Source: Phycisphaerales bacterium (GTDB lineage Bacteria; Planctomycetota; Phycisphaerae; Phycisphaerales; UBA1924). From it: a stretch of DNA of 41,591 nt. Shown here piece after piece: positions 15,473 to 23,688 of the stretch (within the stretch, counting starts at the first letter, position 1; each line of letters opens with the position of its first letter). Location of the stretch: positions 1-41,591 of the forward strand of contig JANQQZ010000056.1 of the NCBI GenBank assembly GCA_028284805.1. Reading direction: 5' to 3'. The notes below the pieces were generated by a model that made no database searches, had not been told where the DNA came from, and was given only the letters and a program-made list of their open reading frames with translations. The position numbers and the translations under genes are program-made.

Positions 15473-15546
15473 GCACGCAGCATAGAAGCCGCCAATCGCG
15501 GGGCCGCGTCTGGCATACTGAGCGAACCCGGGGCGTACTCGCCGTG

Positions 15547-16119
15547 CTAGACCGATCCCAGCACGACGTTTGCCGCGTCCAGCACCGTCGCGTGATCGCC
15601 TTCCGGCCCGCACAGCAGGCACTGCGCCGCCGGTAGACCCGCGTTCACGCCCGCCTCGCAGTCCCGAGGCATGTCGCCGATCAGCCAGCTGCGCGACAGA
15701 TCCAGATCCAGGTCCTCCGCCGCAGCCAGCAGCATCCCGGGCTGGGGCTTGCGCCACGGGTGCTCGCGCGTGTACTCGGGCACGAACCCGTTGGGGTGAT
15801 ACGGCACGTAGTACACCCGCTCGATCAACGCCCCGCCGTCCTCGCCAACCAGTAGCTCGCGCACGCGCGCGTTGACCGCCTCGACCTGCTCGATCGTCGC
15901 CGACCCCCGCGCGACGCACCCCTGGTTCGTCACGATCACCAACGCAAAGCCCGCGTCGTGCAGCCCCCGGCACGCCTTGAGTGCGCCGGGCATCAGCTCC
16001 ACCCGCTCCGGGTCGTACAGATCCCCGGGCTTCCACCCCGAGGGCGGGTCCGCGGGCGCGGGCAGCGTCCGGTTGAAGATCAGCGTGTCGTCACGATCGA
16101 GAAACACACAGCGTCGCAT
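15547..16119 (-). CDS. gmhB: HAD phosphatase, D-glycero-D-manno-heptose 1,7-bisphosphate 7-phosphatase-like
   Basis: A 190-residue HAD-superfamily enzyme of the HisB-N/GmhB group. Motif I is FLDRDDTL (nucleophile D8, acid/base D10), motif II is VTNQG (T64), motif III Lys is in WRKPQPGML (K124), and motif IV is GDMPRDCEAG (D149, D153). GmhB removes the 7-phosphate in ADP-heptose synthesis, and the next gene is a heptosyltransferase-like GT9, so the role fits. Classical GmhB has a CxH...CxC zinc loop before motif III. Here that loop reads YYVPYHPNGFVPEYTREHPWRK and has no cysteines, so zinc is probably not bound and the substrate could differ. The ATG at 16119 gives the expected short N-terminus. 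Confidence 0.8.
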   Translation of the reverse strand: MRRCVFLDRDDTLIFNRTLPAPADPPSGWKPGDLYDPERVELMPGALKACRGLHDAGFALVIVTNQGCVARGSATIEQVEAVNARVRELLVGEDGGALIERVYYVPYHPNGFVPEYTREHPWRKPQPGMLLAAAEDLDLDLSRSWLIGDMPRDCEAGVNAGLPAAQCLLCGPEGDHATVLDAANVVLGSV

Positions 16120-16173
16120 GACGCCAGCCTAGCCGATGCGAACCCCTGCCACGCTCGCCCGTATGCTCAGTCG

Positions 16174-17349
16174 ATGCCGGTGTGGATCTGGACCGGGATT
16201 GGATGGGCGTTGGTGGCGATGGGCCTCTTGGGCGTTCTGTGGGCGTTCTTCGGCGACCGCGACCGTCGTCGCCCGCATTGCCGACGCTGCTGGTACACAC
16301 TCACCCCGCACGTCGAGCGAGCCGGCCTGCCCGTCACCTGCCCCGAGTGCGGCTCGGAGCACCGAAGCCTCCGCCAGCTCCGGAAACCCCGGAGACGCTA
16401 CTGGCAGGCGCGCCTGGCGGTCGTGGTCGTCCTGCTCGGCTGGGTCGTTGCCGGCAAGCCGGCCGCCGACGCCAGAGGCTGGCGCGCGTACGTCCCGACC
16501 GCGGCGCTCGTCGCCGCCGCGCCGCTGCTCGAGACCGTGGCCCCCGCCCCGCCTCCAGCGAACCTCCTGCCTGTGAGCCCATGGACCGACTTCGTCCGCT
16601 CGGAGGGCCGGATCAACGCCGGGCGGTCAAACTCGCTGGGCGAGGAGCTGCGGCTGCGCTGGAGACACGCGATCCGGAACGAGCCGCCGTCGGCCTGGAC
16701 GTCGTGGGCGACGGCGTACTGGCGCGAGCTCGGCTGCGAGCCAACCCCGGGCGTCACCGAGCGTGAGGCGTTCGAGATGGGTATGCCTCTGAGCGATTGG
16801 CTCCTGCGCGACGAGCTCGTCCGGGGGCGTGCGGCGCACGAGGCTTGCATGGACAGGCTCCGGGGGCGGCTGCACGGGCTCATCCTCGGCGCGACCGAGT
16901 ACGACGCTGACGACGGGCTGCGGCTGGCCTTCGTCGCGCGCCTGCACGAGCAATGCAGCATCGAGGGCACGCGGCTCGACCGCGCGAGCGTCCGTCTCGG
17001 GTCGCGTGACGACTGGACCGTGTTCGACGCCTCGCCCGGCGCTGGCGCGAAACCCGAGGGCGTCCGCTACCGATACGACGGACCACCCTTGCCCCAAGGG
17101 AGGTGCGGCGGGGACCTGCACCGCTTTACCGTTCCGGTCTGGAGCACCGGCTTGCGTCTGCCCAGCCAGTTGCCACCCTACCCGATCGACCGGATGCAGT
17201 TGAGGCTCGAGGGGAGTGCTGCGAACGAGCCCTTCGACCTGATCCTCTCGTGCCGGAGCGCAACGCCCATCCCTCGCACGATCACCGGACGGCTCCCGGG
17301 GCACCCGGTCCAGATGCAGGTCATCAACGTCAGTCCCAATCGCCCGTAA
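16174..17349 (+). CDS. Zinc-ribbon membrane protein of unknown function
   Basis: A 391-residue protein not assigned to a family. Residues 4-26 form a membrane helix (WIWTGIGWALVAMGLLGVLWAFF). A zinc ribbon with C36xxC39 (HCRRCWYTL) and C56xxC59 (TCPECG) follows, then a second helix at about 80-95 (ARLAVVVVLLGWVVA). The remaining 290 residues are likely periplasmic. They have no recognised motif but contain beta-like segments near the end. The topology (zinc ribbon on a short cytoplasmic loop) resembles many planctomycete hypothetical membrane proteins. The frame stays open upstream to 15958, but the ATG at 16174 begins right before the helix. It is divergent from the GmhB-like gene and convergent with the DUF5916 gene. 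Confidence 0.75.
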   Translation: MPVWIWTGIGWALVAMGLLGVLWAFFGDRDRRRPHCRRCWYTLTPHVERAGLPVTCPECGSEHRSLRQLRKPRRRYWQARLAVVVVLLGWVVAGKPAADARGWRAYVPTAALVAAAPLLETVAPAPPPANLLPVSPWTDFVRSEGRINAGRSNSLGEELRLRWRHAIRNEPPSAWTSWATAYWRELGCEPTPGVTEREAFEMGMPLSDWLLRDELVRGRAAHEACMDRLRGRLHGLILGATEYDADDGLRLAFVARLHEQCSIEGTRLDRASVRLGSRDDWTVFDASPGAGAKPEGVRYRYDGPPLPQGRCGGDLHRFTVPVWSTGLRLPSQLPPYPIDRMQLRLEGSAANEPFDLILSCRSATPIPRTITGRLPGHPVQMQVINVSPNRP

Positions 17350-17362
17350 GCCGGGCGTGGGT

Positions 17363-19477
17363 TCAGATCCGGAACGCCGCCCCGATCTTTACCGTCGCCT
17401 CGCGCTCGGCCGACCGCAGCTCCGTGCCCTCGACGTCGTACCCCTCGTTGTACACGACGAAGATCTCCGAGCCCGGCTCGTACTCCCAGCGCACCCGGCT
17501 GTTCAGCCCCGCCCGGTCGCTCTGGTTGTCCCACTGCACCACCGTGCTCCAGGTCAGGTCGGGCGAGAACTGCACGTCCGCACGCGTGCGCAGGATCTCG
17601 ACCTCGAAGTCGCCCTGCGGCAGGTTCACGTCGTTGTACACGAACTCCGCCTCTCCCGTGAACAACGGGGCGGGGCGCCACTCGGCGCCGATGCTCGCGT
17701 CGTAACGCTCCCCTTCGTAGAACCCGCGGGCCCCGAGGCCCCCGAAGACCGAGAGCGGCCTCGTCTCTGCCGTGCCCGCGTCGAAGTCGACGCCGAACGT
17801 GTCGTAGGTGTCGGGCGGCACGATCACGCCGTCGACGATCTCGAACGGCTCGTTCAGGTTGTCGCGCTCCCACTCGAGCTCGGCGCTGATGAAGTCGCCC
17901 GCCGCCGAGCGGATCGTGATGTCGGGGAACGCGAGCTCCGCCGTGCGCACGATGTCCGATTCGCTCGTGAACACGTCCGCGAACGCTCGCACGTCGATCT
18001 CGCGCACCCACACACCCTGAGGCCTGCGGAACGTCCGCGTGAGCGACGCGATGTGCTCGCGCTCGCCGGGCCTCGACACGAACCCGAGCCCGGGGCGGAA
18101 GTTGTCGTCGACCTGCGCCATGAACCCAAAGAACCGCCAGCGGTCGCTCGTGTACTCGACCCGTCCGCCCACGGCGTACCCCAGCGCCTCGTCGCCCCCG
18201 GTCGGGTCATCGAACGTGCCCTGCGCCCAGCCGCTGACGACCAGCGCCCCGCCCGCGAACTCGGTCTGCACCAGGTTGAAATCGGCGCCGAGCAGCGTGT
18301 TGCGGCCGCGGGCGTCGGGGCGTCCGTTCGTGGCGATCAGCCCGATCGTCGAGTTGTCGAGCACGTCGCGCACGATCCGGGCGACGCCCAGGTTCTTGCG
18401 CCCCAACTCGTCGTCGTCCTGCATCTGCACGTTGAGCACGCCGAAGCGGTTCTGCCCCGCACGCCCGGTGACACGGGCACCCACGAGGATGTCGCGTTCC
18501 GTGCCTTCGACGATCCCGATGCGCCGGCTGAAGTAGGGGCGTGGGCTCCGGTTGATGCCGCCGAACTCGAAGATGCCCGCGTCCTCGAGGAAGAAGTCCC
18601 GACGTTCCTCGAAGAACAGCGGGAAGCGGGTCAGGTTCACACGGCGCTGGTCCACCTCCGCCTCGGCAAAGTCCGTGTTGAACGTGATCGCGGCGCTGAC
18701 CTTGGGTGTCACGCGGTAGAACAGATCGAAGCCTGCCTCGGCATCCGGTGCGTTGCCCCCGAAGCCCCCGCTGAGCAGGCCGAAGGGCTTGAAGGTCAGC
18801 CCGAAGCCCTGCTGCTGCGTGCCGTCGAAGCCTTCGAGCACACCAGCGGTGTCGAGGTCGGTCACCTCACGCTCGCGACGCGCACCCGCCCAGCGCACGA
18901 TCTCCCCGGTCCGCGGCTCGCGCCGCTCCACGTTGAAACCCCACGAATCGGCCTCGGGGTCGAAGGGCACCGAGTCGAATGGGATCGCAAACTCCGCCGA
19001 CCACCCGTCCGCGTCGACGCTTGTTTCGCCCCGCCAGATGCCGTCCCACTCGAAGCTCTCGCGCCCGCCCTCGAGGATCGCGTCGATCCGTGCGCCGCCC
19101 GCAGCCAGCGCGAACAGGTACCCGTTGCGTCCGTCGCGGAAGGGGTCGATCACGACGAGCACGGTGTCGTCGCCGTCGAGGCTGCCGTCGCGGGCCATCT
19201 CGACCGCGCGCACCTCGCCCCTGTCCTCGCACCGGACGGCGATGTAGAGCGTCCCCTCGTCGTACGCCGCCCGCACGATCGTCCGGCGCTCCGGCGCCGC
19301 ACCCTCCACGGGCTCGATCTGCACGAACGCGTCCGAGCCCGGGAGAGATGCCCACAGCGCGTCGTCGAGACGCCCGTCGATCCGAGGCGGCTCGTCGGTC
19401 TTCACCAGCGGGAGTTGAGGCTGCGCACACGCGATACCGGAGCACACCGTCGCCAGCATCACGGAAGCCCAACGCAT
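17363..19477 (-). CDS. DUF5916 outer-membrane protein with CBM9-like domain
   Basis: A 704-residue protein with a signal peptide (MRWASVMLATVCSGIACAQ). Residues about 25-215 are a carbohydrate-binding family 9-like domain (PPRIDGRLDDALWASLPGSDAFVQIEP, LYIAVRCEDR, DGDDTVLVVIDPFRDGRNGYLFALAAGGARID). Residues about 220-704 are alternating beta strands forming a probable outer-membrane barrel (FNTDFAEAEVDQRRVNLTRFPLFFEERRDFFLEDAGIFEFG, ending VKIGAAFRI). This architecture defines DUF5916. The C-terminal Phe three residues before the end suits barrel assembly. I chose the ATG at 19477 for the signal peptide; the frame extends far upstream only as antisense of uvrC. It is divergent from uvrC across 51 bases. 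Its ligand is unknown. Confidence 0.88.
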   Translation of the reverse strand: MRWASVMLATVCSGIACAQPQLPLVKTDEPPRIDGRLDDALWASLPGSDAFVQIEPVEGAAPERRTIVRAAYDEGTLYIAVRCEDRGEVRAVEMARDGSLDGDDTVLVVIDPFRDGRNGYLFALAAGGARIDAILEGGRESFEWDGIWRGETSVDADGWSAEFAIPFDSVPFDPEADSWGFNVERREPRTGEIVRWAGARREREVTDLDTAGVLEGFDGTQQQGFGLTFKPFGLLSGGFGGNAPDAEAGFDLFYRVTPKVSAAITFNTDFAEAEVDQRRVNLTRFPLFFEERRDFFLEDAGIFEFGGINRSPRPYFSRRIGIVEGTERDILVGARVTGRAGQNRFGVLNVQMQDDDELGRKNLGVARIVRDVLDNSTIGLIATNGRPDARGRNTLLGADFNLVQTEFAGGALVVSGWAQGTFDDPTGGDEALGYAVGGRVEYTSDRWRFFGFMAQVDDNFRPGLGFVSRPGEREHIASLTRTFRRPQGVWVREIDVRAFADVFTSESDIVRTAELAFPDITIRSAAGDFISAELEWERDNLNEPFEIVDGVIVPPDTYDTFGVDFDAGTAETRPLSVFGGLGARGFYEGERYDASIGAEWRPAPLFTGEAEFVYNDVNLPQGDFEVEILRTRADVQFSPDLTWSTVVQWDNQSDRAGLNSRVRWEYEPGSEIFVVYNEGYDVEGTELRSAEREATVKIGAAFRI

Positions 19478-19528
19478 CGCGGCGATCGTAGCTCCCGGCC
19501 TTACCCCGTGGGTTTCTACCATGCCCCC

Positions 19529-20929
19529 GTGACCGACGCGCAGAGCCCGAAGCACAACGACGATCAGGCGGAGCCGCGAGCCGAGCGGCTCGCCCGTCTC
19601 CTCGAGCAGGCCCGCGACCTGCCCGCTGCGCCCGGCGTCTACCTGATGAAGGACGAGGCCGGCGTCGTGATCTATGTAGGCAAGGCCGCACGCCTGCCCG
19701 ACCGCGTCTCGAGCTACTTCGTTCCGTCGGCCGATCTCGGTCCCAAGAAGCAGCCCATGCTCGACATCGTCGCCGGCTTCGACATCATCGAGTGCGAGAC
19801 CGAGTGGGAGGCCCTGCTCACCGAGAACAGGCTCATCAAGGACACCCGCCCTCGGTTCAACGAACGCCTCGTCGACGACAAGACCTTCCCCTACCTCGTC
19901 GTCACCCAGAACGAGGACTACCCGCGCGTCTTCGTCACCCGCAACCCGGGAGGCGTCGACGAGAAGACCGGCGCGCGACACGGCTACATGAAGAACGCGA
20001 GGGTCTTCGGCCCGTTCACCAACGCGGGCGCACTCCGCGAGGCCCTCCAGATCATGCAGCGCGTCTTCAGGTTCCGAACCTGCAAGCTCGACATCGAGGC
20101 GGGGCACCCCAGGAACCGCCGCTTCCGCCCCTGCCTGCTCTACTCGATCGGGCAGTGCACCGCGCCCTGCGCTGACAAGATCCAGGTCACGCTCTACCGC
20201 CAGGACATCGAACGCTTTACCAAGTTCCTGGGCACCAAGCGCAGCGCCATGCTGCGTGAGATGCGAGCCGAGATGGAGCGCTCGAGCGCCGATCTCGAGT
20301 TCGAGAAGGCCGCGACGCTCCGTGACCAGATCAAGGCGATCGAGCGCCTCGACGACCGCGCCTCCACCCGCGACGGCTGGCAGCCGGAAACCGAGATCGG
20401 CTACGTCGACCCCGCCAAAGGTGCCAAAAGCCTCCAGAAGACCCTCGGGCTCGACGAACCCATCCGGTGCGTCGAGGGCTTCGACATCGCTCATCTCCAG
20501 GGAAACGAGACCGTCGGCAGCAAGGTCTGCTTCATCGACGGCAAGCCCTTCAAGGACGAGTACCGACGCTACAAGATCGGCAGCGTCGACAACGACGACT
20601 ACCGCGCCCTGCAGGAGGTCGTGAGCCGGCGCTACCGTGAGGCAGGGAAGGGCCACGAGCTCTATCCCGAGGTCATCCTGATCGACGGCGGCCTGGGCCA
20701 GCTCAACGCCGCGATGGAGGTCTTCGACTCGCTCGATGTCCCCCCGCCCATGGTGGTCGGGCTCGCCAAGAAAGAAGAGCTGATCTACGTCCAGCGGCGC
20801 ACGGAGCCGATCAAGCTCGGGCGCGACAACCTGGGTCTGAAGCTCCTCCAGCGTGTCCGCGACGAGGCCCACCGCTTCGCGCAGCACTATCATCACATCC
20901 TGCGACGCAAAAAGACGATCGGCGAGTAG
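19529..20929 (+). CDS. uvrC: Excinuclease ABC subunit C, short form lacking HhH
   Basis: A 466-residue UvrC, the nuclease that makes both incisions in nucleotide excision repair with UvrA and UvrB. The GIY-YIG domain spans about residues 33-112 (PGVYLMKDEAGVVIYVGKA, ALLTENRLIKDTRPRFN). The UVR/UvrB-binding motif is at about 247-277 (MRAEMERSSADLEFEKAATLRDQIKAIERL). The RNase H-like nuclease domain is at about 310-460, with EGFDIAHLQG, VILIDGGLGQLNAA and RDEAHRFAQHYH carrying the expected Asp, Asp and His. The protein stops just after this domain, so the tandem helix-hairpin-helix that completes the usual roughly 600-residue UvrC is absent. The start is a GTG at 19529; the frame upstream is antisense of DUF5916. 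The function call is firm. Confidence 0.93.
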   Translation: MTDAQSPKHNDDQAEPRAERLARLLEQARDLPAAPGVYLMKDEAGVVIYVGKAARLPDRVSSYFVPSADLGPKKQPMLDIVAGFDIIECETEWEALLTENRLIKDTRPRFNERLVDDKTFPYLVVTQNEDYPRVFVTRNPGGVDEKTGARHGYMKNARVFGPFTNAGALREALQIMQRVFRFRTCKLDIEAGHPRNRRFRPCLLYSIGQCTAPCADKIQVTLYRQDIERFTKFLGTKRSAMLREMRAEMERSSADLEFEKAATLRDQIKAIERLDDRASTRDGWQPETEIGYVDPAKGAKSLQKTLGLDEPIRCVEGFDIAHLQGNETVGSKVCFIDGKPFKDEYRRYKIGSVDNDDYRALQEVVSRRYREAGKGHELYPEVILIDGGLGQLNAAMEVFDSLDVPPPMVVGLAKKEELIYVQRRTEPIKLGRDNLGLKLLQRVRDEAHRFAQHYHHILRRKKTIGE

Positions 20930-20949
20930 TTCGATCGGAGGAGCGTGCC

Positions 20950-21783
20950 ATGACGCAGACCAAGGTGAACGAGCCGAAGCGAGAGATGCCGGTGCACGTC
21001 AAGGAGCTCCCGAGCCCGCACGGCACGCCGCCGTTCAAGGGAATCCTGGTTCATCAGCCCGGCAAGGTCGGCAGCACGAGCATCTTCGAGTCGATTCTGT
21101 ATTCCGTTCCGCTGCCGGTCTACCAGACCCACTCGATGAACCGAGATCTCCCCTACCTCTCCGACGAAGAGGTCGACCGCTTCGATGACAAGGATTCGAA
21201 GTGGCCCATCCACATCCGCAAGGCCCAGCGTTTCGTCTTTCACTACATCAGGCCAGGCCGGCCGATCGCCGTCATCACGCTCGTCCGGGACCCGATCGCG
21301 CGAAGTGTGTCCGACTTCTTCCAGAACCTCAGCCGTTACCCAGAGCTCGCGGATCTATCCAATCCAGCCCCGATCGAGGACTACCGGCAAACGTACCTCG
21401 AGAAGCACGACCACGAGTTCATGGATCGATGGTTTGACCATCACATCAAAGAACCGTTCGGGGTCGACTGGTTCGACGGCCCGTTCGATCCGAGCGCCGG
21501 CCACGCGACGCGGACCAACGGCAAGAACGCCTACCTGCTCATGCAGCTCGAACTCCCCGACGAGACCAAGCAGCGGGTCGTCCGCGACTTCCTGGGTTTC
21601 GATGGCTTCAACCTCAACATCACCGCCAATGTCGGCGAGCAGAAGGACTACGCCGAGATCTACCGCGCGTTCCGTGAGATTCCATTCCCACGAGATTACC
21701 TCGACCGGATGTGCGGCTCGCGCGTCGCGCGACACTTCTACACACCCCAGCAGCTCGCCGCGTTCCGAGCCAAGTGGGAGTGA
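20950..21783 (+). CDS. Sulfotransferase-like protein (NKWYS/capsular polysaccharide type)
   Basis: A 277-residue cytoplasmic protein with PAPS-binding signatures. The 5'-phosphosulfate loop is GILVHQPGKVGSTSIFES (residues 31-48) and the 3'-phosphate segment is VITLVRDPIARSVSDFFQNL (108-127). Arg, Asp and Ser of the second motif are conserved. The overall pattern is like the putative capsular polysaccharide sulfotransferase family (NKWYS). It would transfer sulfate from PAPS to a glycan or similar acceptor. A strong GGAGGAG ribosome site precedes the ATG. It lies 20 bases after uvrC on the same strand and abuts the methyltransferase gene tail to tail with no spacer base. The acceptor cannot be inferred. 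Confidence 0.83.
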   Translation: MTQTKVNEPKREMPVHVKELPSPHGTPPFKGILVHQPGKVGSTSIFESILYSVPLPVYQTHSMNRDLPYLSDEEVDRFDDKDSKWPIHIRKAQRFVFHYIRPGRPIAVITLVRDPIARSVSDFFQNLSRYPELADLSNPAPIEDYRQTYLEKHDHEFMDRWFDHHIKEPFGVDWFDGPFDPSAGHATRTNGKNAYLLMQLELPDETKQRVVRDFLGFDGFNLNITANVGEQKDYAEIYRAFREIPFPRDYLDRMCGSRVARHFYTPQQLAAFRAKWE

Positions 21784-22611
21784 TCAGCCGGCGAACGAGA
21801 TCAGGTGCCCCGTCCACAGCCCCGTCGGCACGATCTCGACGCTGGTCGCGCCGTGCTGCTCGGCCAGCATCGTCAGCCCCTCATGGCTGAAGTGCACGAC
21901 GTGCACGTCCTGATCGAAGAAAGGCGTCTGCTCCAGGAACGGGTCCGGGTCGTCGATGAAGTGCCAGCGGTCGCGCTCCAGGTACGGCACGCTGATGAAC
22001 GCGCGCGCCTTCTCGCGCCTGCACCGCTCGGCGACCTGCGCGAACAGCCCACGCGGCTCGGGGATGTGCTCGAACACGCTGATGCACACGAACAGATCGA
22101 ACGCGCCGCAGTCCGTGTCCGCGGTCCACAGCTCGTCGCGGAGGTCCAGCCCGTAGGTCTCGCGTCCCCACGCGCACGCCAGCGGGTTCACGTCGTAGCC
22201 GATGCCGTCGATCCCGCGTGAGCGGGCCACGTCAAGGAGCGTGCCCGTGCCTCCACCGATCTCGAGCACACGCTTGGGCTTCACCCGCCGCTTCGCCAGG
22301 GCTTCAAAGAGCGCGTTCGACGCCTCGACGTTGCGATCGACCACACGCTTGAGGAACTCCAGATCTCGGGCGAGCTGCTGCTCGTCTTCCTTGTACCCGC
22401 TCGGGTTGAAGAAACTCCGGCACTCCAGGCACGCGAACATCGGGATCAGACGCTTGGTCCGGCGTGCGGGCGTGTGCCTGATGTAGCCCACACACGACGA
22501 GTCGCACACCGGGCACGACCCGGGCATGCGCAGCCCGCCCAGATCGGGCGGGGGCAGATCTCGGAGCTGTTGCCGACGGCGGAGCTGGCGCTGGAGTCGT
22601 TCTGTCATCAT
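21784..22611 (-). CDS. Class I SAM-dependent methyltransferase with N-terminal zinc ribbon
   Basis: A 275-residue protein. The N-terminal region has C33xxC36 plus C40 and C61xxC64 (GSCPVCDSSC, MFACLECRSFF), a zinc-ribbon-like module common in glycan- and sugar-modifying methyltransferases. Motif I is VLEIGGGTGTLLDVARSRG (about 115-133), followed by GYDVNPLAC and the acidic FDLFVCISVFEHIPEP (motif IV region), giving a Rossmann methyltransferase of the Methyltransf_13/23 type. The start ATG at 22611 overlaps the stop of the small membrane protein gene (ATGA); a second ATG follows at 22608. The substrate is unknown. The facing sulfotransferase hints at surface glycan modification, but the two are not co-transcribed. 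Confidence 0.85.
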   Translation of the reverse strand: MMTERLQRQLRRRQQLRDLPPPDLGGLRMPGSCPVCDSSCVGYIRHTPARRTKRLIPMFACLECRSFFNPSGYKEDEQQLARDLEFLKRVVDRNVEASNALFEALAKRRVKPKRVLEIGGGTGTLLDVARSRGIDGIGYDVNPLACAWGRETYGLDLRDELWTADTDCGAFDLFVCISVFEHIPEPRGLFAQVAERCRREKARAFISVPYLERDRWHFIDDPDPFLEQTPFFDQDVHVVHFSHEGLTMLAEQHGATSVEIVPTGLWTGHLISFAG

Positions 22612-23033
22612 GGGATCGTACCGCCCCCGCCCCTGCCCTCGCGTGCTTCGGCCATCCCGAGGCACCACGCCGGCCCGATGAGCTCCTGGCCCACGCCGAT
22701 CCGGATCGCACGCCGGCCGCCGAAGCGTTTGCCCGGGAGCAGATCGACATCGTCCCACTTCATGCTGACCCGCTCCATGCCGAGCCAGCGGAAAGGCCTC
22801 GCCGGGATCAGGTGCAGGGAATCAGCATCGGCCGCGACGTGGATCGACCAGGTGAGGTTGAACAGACCCAGGTTGAAGCTCTGGAAGTTGCGGCGTTCCG
22901 CGTGGGCGAGCGGCGGCCTGGCGGGGTGCCTCGCGGCGAACGGTGTCCACTTGCTCCGGATCAGTGCGCGGATGAGCCATGCGTCGAAGATCGCGATTCC
23001 AACGATGAGAAGGCCGATCTGCCAACTTGTCAT
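22608..23033 (-). CDS. Small membrane-anchored protein of unknown function
   Basis: A 141-residue protein. Residues 3-26 form one membrane helix (SWQIGLLIVGIAIFDAWLIRALI). The rest is soluble and contains two paired-beta-like stretches (FNLGLFNLTWSIHVAADADSLHLIP, RVSMKWDDVDLLPGKRFGGRRAIRIGVGQ). This is reminiscent of small PH-like or YcxB-like domains, but not clearly any named family. It ends in a Gly-rich tail (EGRGGGGTIP). Its stop overlaps the methyltransferase start by four bases, so the two are co-translated. It follows a lipoprotein gene by 27 bases and may form a three-gene transcript with it. Confidence 0.7.
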   Translation of the reverse strand: MTSWQIGLLIVGIAIFDAWLIRALIRSKWTPFAARHPARPPLAHAERRNFQSFNLGLFNLTWSIHVAADADSLHLIPARPFRWLGMERVSMKWDDVDLLPGKRFGGRRAIRIGVGQELIGPAWCLGMAEAREGRGGGGTIP

Positions 23034-23060
23034 GACGATGTCATTGGGAGAACCGCTCGA

Positions 23061-23651
23061 TCAATTCTCGACGCGGAGGAAGAAGGCCGTGTACCCGCGC
23101 TCGTCCTTTGAGACCACCACGGGCACCGTGTACGTCTCGGTCCGGAACCGCGTCCGGTCGTCGCCGTCGCGGTTCCGCCCCGAGCCGATGCTGTCGACGT
23201 ACACCGTGCGGTCCACGATCGCGTCGGCCTTGCCCATGTACCGGTCGGACCAGACGACCAGGTCCGCGCCGATATCGTGCGCGAAGTCGGCCAGCCCGCC
23301 GTCCCAGGGGCGGACGATGTCCGTCGTCCGGAAGCTGCTGACACCCACGACACGCACGTCCGCCGCGTCCGCTTGCACCTGCAGGTTCCGAAGCAGTTCG
23401 CCCCGGGCCTCGAGCTTGGTCGGCTCGTCCCACTCCGAAGGGTGCACGTCGCTCGCTGCCGCACGGTCCTGCGCCGCCACGATCGCCCGCTCCATCCGTT
23501 CCCAGGGCACCTCGCGAAGCTCGATCGCATCGGATTCGGGCAGCGCCTCCACCACCCCGATCGGGCGGTAATGCTCGCGCCAGATGTTCGTGCACCCGCT
23601 CAGCCCGAGGGCTGAGGCGATCAGAGCCAGGGTCGTCAAACGTCGCATCAT
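23061..23651 (-). CDS. Putative lipoprotein of unknown function
   Basis: A 196-residue protein with a clear lipoprotein signal: MMRRLTTLALIASALGLSGC, lipobox LSGC with Cys20 followed by Thr-Asn. That predicts an envelope lipoprotein, possibly outer-membrane because no Asp follows Cys. The mature part has an Ala-rich helix and beta segments (VRVVGVSSFRTTDIV, IGADLVVWSDRYMGKADAIVDRTVYVDS, TETYTVPVVVSKDERGYTAFFLRVEN). This resembles proteins that check for slow degradation or fluctuation signals, but I cannot name a family. It lies 37 bases downstream of the CLC gene on the same strand. Two adjacent ATG codons at 23651 and 23648 are equivalent starts. Confidence 0.75.
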   Translation of the reverse strand: MMRRLTTLALIASALGLSGCTNIWREHYRPIGVVEALPESDAIELREVPWERMERAIVAAQDRAAASDVHPSEWDEPTKLEARGELLRNLQVQADAADVRVVGVSSFRTTDIVRPWDGGLADFAHDIGADLVVWSDRYMGKADAIVDRTVYVDSIGSGRNRDGDDRTRFRTETYTVPVVVSKDERGYTAFFLRVEN

Positions 23652-23688
23652 GGGGAGTCTATCGGCTCGCGGGCGACCCTGACATCGG

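Noticed and set aside
14354..16036. Extension of the GT9 frame to 560 residues
   Set aside because: The N-terminal part overlaps the GmhB-like gene in another frame and has no homology. The Rossmann start lies at 15472.
17357..19528. Upstream extension of the uvrC frame
   Set aside because: It is antisense of the DUF5916 gene and has no GIY-YIG homology before the GTG at 19529.
19480..20896. Upstream extension of the DUF5916 frame through uvrC
   Set aside because: It is antisense of uvrC. The signal peptide at 19477 marks the true start.
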